64,000 bases of DNA from Bacteroidia bacterium (GTDB lineage Bacteria; Bacteroidota; Ignavibacteria; UBA10030), in NCBI GenBank assembly GCA_022180565.1, contig BQML01000002.1, positions 337,824 through 401,823 of the forward strand, written 5' to 3'. This document shows positions 61,912-64,000 of the stretch, one piece after another. A program made the translations under genes and the position numbers. Position 1 is the first letter of the stretch, and the number at the start of each line of letters is the position of its first letter. The notes beneath the pieces were generated by a model. The model made no database searches. It was given only the letters and a program-made list of their open reading frames with translations, and was not told the DNA's origin.

Positions 61912-63442
61912 TTTGATCACCGATGATCTTTCCCGGATTGAGAATGAAATGAGGGTCAAACGCTTGTTTGACGGTTCGGAAGAGAGAATACGTCTCCTTG
62001 CCATACAGCCGTTCAAGGAACGGGGTGCGGACGAAACCGTCCCCATGTTCGCCCGACAGCGTACCCCCCAGCCCGATCGCAAGGTCGTACACCTCGGACG
62101 CAACAGTGTCGACCATCCTGTACTGTCTGAGGTCAGTCAAGTCAACAAAGGCCGCGCAGTGGATGTTCCCGGTGGCCGCGTGGCCGTACAAACTGAATCG
62201 GATGTCATTGCGGTCCAGGATGGCCTTGAGTCCCTTGACATATGCGGCCAGATGCTTGACCGGTACGCAAACGTCTTCAATGAAGGAACTCTTCCGCCGG
62301 GATTGCTCGGAGTTGATTGCCTTGCTGGCCTCCTCGCGCAATTTCCAAAACGCCCTTTGCTCCGCCTCTTCGGTGAGCGGATGATGTCTGCGGGCAGGAA
62401 GGTGTGCGGCGATGCGTCCCAGGTGTACCACGGATTTCTGAAGGTCTTCCAGGACATCTCCTTCAAATTCCACATACAGCAACACCGGCGACGCCCCCTC
62501 GATAAGTCGGTCAACAGCCGGATCGAGGCCTGCGGCAAGGCGGGTGTAGGTCTGGTCCATGATTTCGACGGCAGAGGGGTGAAGTTCAAGCGCCGTGAGC
62601 GTGGCATCCACCGCCTGGTCGTACGTTGCAAGGGAGAGAAGCGATCCCAAACGATACGCGGGAACCGGAGCAGTTTGAAGCTCCGCCTCGACAACAACGG
62701 CAAGGGTTCCTTCAGACCCCACGAGAATCTTCCGGAAATCCGTTTGCGATCCCGCAACGGCATCCTTGAGATTGTATCCCGAAGAGTTCTTTGGGACATC
62801 CGGAAAAGAGCTTCGGATGACGTCTTTCTTGTCTTGAAGAAGCGGTGTGAGTGTCCGGACGATGCCGGCAAAAAACGGGTTCAGGAGATCGTTGATGTCT
62901 TGCCCGGGCGGACCGATAACGGCCTTTTCGCCGTTGGAAAGAACGACGGTCAACGAGCGAACGTGGTCCTTCATTGACCCGTATCGAACACCATGAGCCC
63001 CTGCCGCGTTTGTCGCAATCATTCCTCCGATCGTGCACATGCTGGCACTGGCCGGGTCGACCGGAAAGACTCTTCCCTTGGTCCGGAGCGTTCTGTTGAG
63101 GGATTCCAGAACAACTCCGGGTTGGACTCTGACCGATGAATCCTCCAACATTTGGATGCCTGTCATATGCTTCGTGAAGTCAATGATCAGTCCCATTCCC
63201 ACGGCTTGGCCCGCGAGGCCGGTCGCGGCTCCGCGCGGAATGACCGGAAGTTCATTGTCGAAACAGTACCTGACGACTTGTTCCACCTCTTCGGCATAGC
63301 GCGGGGACACAAGCCCCAACGGCATCACGGAGTACCAGCATCGGTCGCTCCGATACTGCTCAAGCGTTTCGCGCTCAAAAGAGCATCGTTCCCCCATGAT
63401 CGAACGAATATCGCGTTCCACCGCGGAAGAAAATGCGGCCAT
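61877..63442 (-). CDS. FAD-linked oxidase (GlcD / D-lactate dehydrogenase-like)
   Basis: A 521-residue flavoprotein. The FAD-binding type 4 domain (about 35-215) contains PVIPRGAATGLAGQAVG and GGMIATNAAGAHGVRYGSMKDHV; the C-terminal FAD-oxidase domain (about 220-460) contains VGSEGTLAVVVEA and the metal/active-site stretches YGHAATGNIHCAAF and GLGGTLSGEHGDGF. It should oxidise a 2-hydroxy acid such as glycolate or D-lactate; the protein ends after KAFDPHFILNPGKII without a fused Fe-S domain. It follows the aminopeptidase gene without a gap. Confidence 0.92.
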   Translation of the reverse strand: MAAFSSAVERDIRSIMGERCSFERETLEQYRSDRCWYSVMPLGLVSPRYAEEVEQVVRYCFDNELPVIPRGAATGLAGQAVGMGLIIDFTKHMTGIQMLEDSSVRVQPGVVLESLNRTLRTKGRVFPVDPASASMCTIGGMIATNAAGAHGVRYGSMKDHVRSLTVVLSNGEKAVIGPPGQDINDLLNPFFAGIVRTLTPLLQDKKDVIRSSFPDVPKNSSGYNLKDAVAGSQTDFRKILVGSEGTLAVVVEAELQTAPVPAYRLGSLLSLATYDQAVDATLTALELHPSAVEIMDQTYTRLAAGLDPAVDRLIEGASPVLLYVEFEGDVLEDLQKSVVHLGRIAAHLPARRHHPLTEEAEQRAFWKLREEASKAINSEQSRRKSSFIEDVCVPVKHLAAYVKGLKAILDRNDIRFSLYGHAATGNIHCAAFVDLTDLRQYRMVDTVASEVYDLAIGLGGTLSGEHGDGFVRTPFLERLYGKETYSLFRTVKQAFDPHFILNPGKIIGDQNATILHDLHLS

Positions 63443-64000
63443 TTATTTCCAATGAGATAAAAAATCGACGAGAAGGCGAACGCCTACGCCCGAAGCCCCG
63501 CGCTGCGTGTAGTCCCCGTTTTCCTCGAGCATAGCGGTGCCCGCGATATCCAGATGGACCCACGGGTAATTACCGATGAATTTTCTGAGAAACCACGCGG
63601 CTGTGATGGCACCGGCCCAGCGTCCGCCGACGTTCTTGACGTCCGCGACATCGCTCTTGATAAGCTTTTCGTATTCATCGAACAGCGGAAGCTGCCACAC
63701 ACGCTCGTAAGTCCGGTCACCCGACTCCTTGAGACGCTTCATCAGCTCCTCATCGGTGCCCATCATTCCTGTCGCGTAATGGCCTAGAGCAACCACACAT
63801 GCACCGGTGAGGGTGGCGAGATCGATGACGGCGGCGGGCTTGAATCGTTCCGCATATCCAAGGGCATCAGCGAGGATCAGACGGCCCTCGGCGTCTGTGT
63901 TGTCGACTTCCGATGTTTTTCCGTTATAATGACGCAGGATGTCTCCGGGACGGATCGACTGGCCGCTGGGCATGTTCTCGACGGCCGGCACAAGACCGAC
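63443..64000 (-). CDS. pepA: Leucyl aminopeptidase (M17), N-terminal part outside window
   Basis: The visible 185 residues are the C-terminal catalytic part of an M17 cytosol aminopeptidase; the frame stays open to the right edge. The diagnostic NTDAEGRLILADAL lies just after ENMPSGQSIRPGDILRHY, followed by DLATLTGACVVALG, 'RVWQLPLFDEY', KSDVADVKNVGGRWAGAITAAWFL and WVHLDIAGTA. It cleaves N-terminal residues from peptides with two metal ions. It is the first visible gene of a minus operon leading through the oxidase, GWxTD and pdxA to ftsE. Confidence 0.95.
   Translation of the reverse strand, partial: VGLVPAVENMPSGQSIRPGDILRHYNGKTSEVDNTDAEGRLILADALGYAERFKPAAVIDLATLTGACVVALGHYATGMMGTDEELMKRLKESGDRTYERVWQLPLFDEYEKLIKSDVADVKNVGGRWAGAITAAWFLRKFIGNYPWVHLDIAGTAMLEENGDYTQRGASGVGVRLLVDFLSHWK

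Overview
The window is a dense, GC-rich stretch of bacterial chromosome with about 67 protein genes, almost no waste space and no rRNA, tRNA, CRISPR array, insertion sequence or prophage that I can recognise. The gene content points to the Bacteroidota / Ignavibacteriota side of the FCB group: a PorQ/PorV-like outer-membrane barrel, a GWxTD-domain secreted protein, a DUF5916 barrel protein, a bacterial geranylgeranylglyceryl-phosphate synthase, DUF3109, DUF3467 and DUF2520 proteins, and a degenerate GlmU-like sugar nucleotidyltransferase. I cannot name a genus.

Layout. 1-1748: exbB (cut by the window edge)-exbD-tonB energy transducer. 1745-7656 (minus): clpS-alaS-GGGP synthase-gmhA-sugar transferase. 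7734-8981 (minus): icd. 9207-10968: TPR protein and DUF3467. 11031-15026 (minus): DUF3109-rpoN-hslV-hslU. 15216-17855: DUF5916 barrel protein. 18045-22103: ECF sigma factor, anti-sigma factor and two HEAT-repeat proteins, all joined by ATGA overlaps. 22104-22518: a gene-free stretch with a compact set of hairpins and a minus-strand terminator. 22519-26488 (minus): ligD, ku and a TPR protein (two-component NHEJ). 26618-28109: DUF72 and an alpha/beta hydrolase. 28239-29793: SPFH membrane protein, an Arc-type ribbon-helix-helix regulator of 59 residues and an unknown protein, behind a promoter carrying phased palindromes. 29874-31259: Spy-like protein and two small unknowns. 31263-34968 (minus): glmM, TPR protein, lone EutN/CcmL microcompartment vertex protein, dprA. 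35075-42514: AMMECR1 and MEMO1 proteins, DUF2520, PHP phosphatase, enoyl-CoA hydratase, glycyl-tRNA synthetase, TPR protein, ZIP transporter. 42615-49701: PorQ-like barrel (minus), L31, nagB, GlmU-like, rsmB, DUF1028, kbl. 49708-52805: acyltransferase, rmuC, internally duplicated membrane protein. 52946-58859: pfkA-aat-purC-archease-rtcB, then mrp-nifU. 58873-64000 (minus): leucyl aminopeptidase (cut), FAD oxidase, GWxTD protein, pdxA, ftsE.

Most genes are housekeeping. Functional groups that cooperate are: the N-end rule pair ClpS and Aat; amino-sugar enzymes GlmM, NagB and the GlmU-like protein; NHEJ proteins Ku and LigD; RNA ligase RtcB and its activator archease; and Fe-S assembly factors Mrp and NifU. 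Four-base stop/start overlaps are the rule inside operons. Many intergenic regions carry a recurring promoter of the form TTG---, 16-18 bp, (C/T)G-TATATT. Two divergent genes (ligD and DUF72) have that -10 element exactly 7 bp from their ATG, which predicts leaderless mRNAs.

The least explained items are the SPFH/Arc operon with its 11-bp-phased operator, the structured element in 22236-22363, the orphan microcompartment vertex gene in a glmM-dprA operon, and the sigma/anti-sigma/HEAT cassette.
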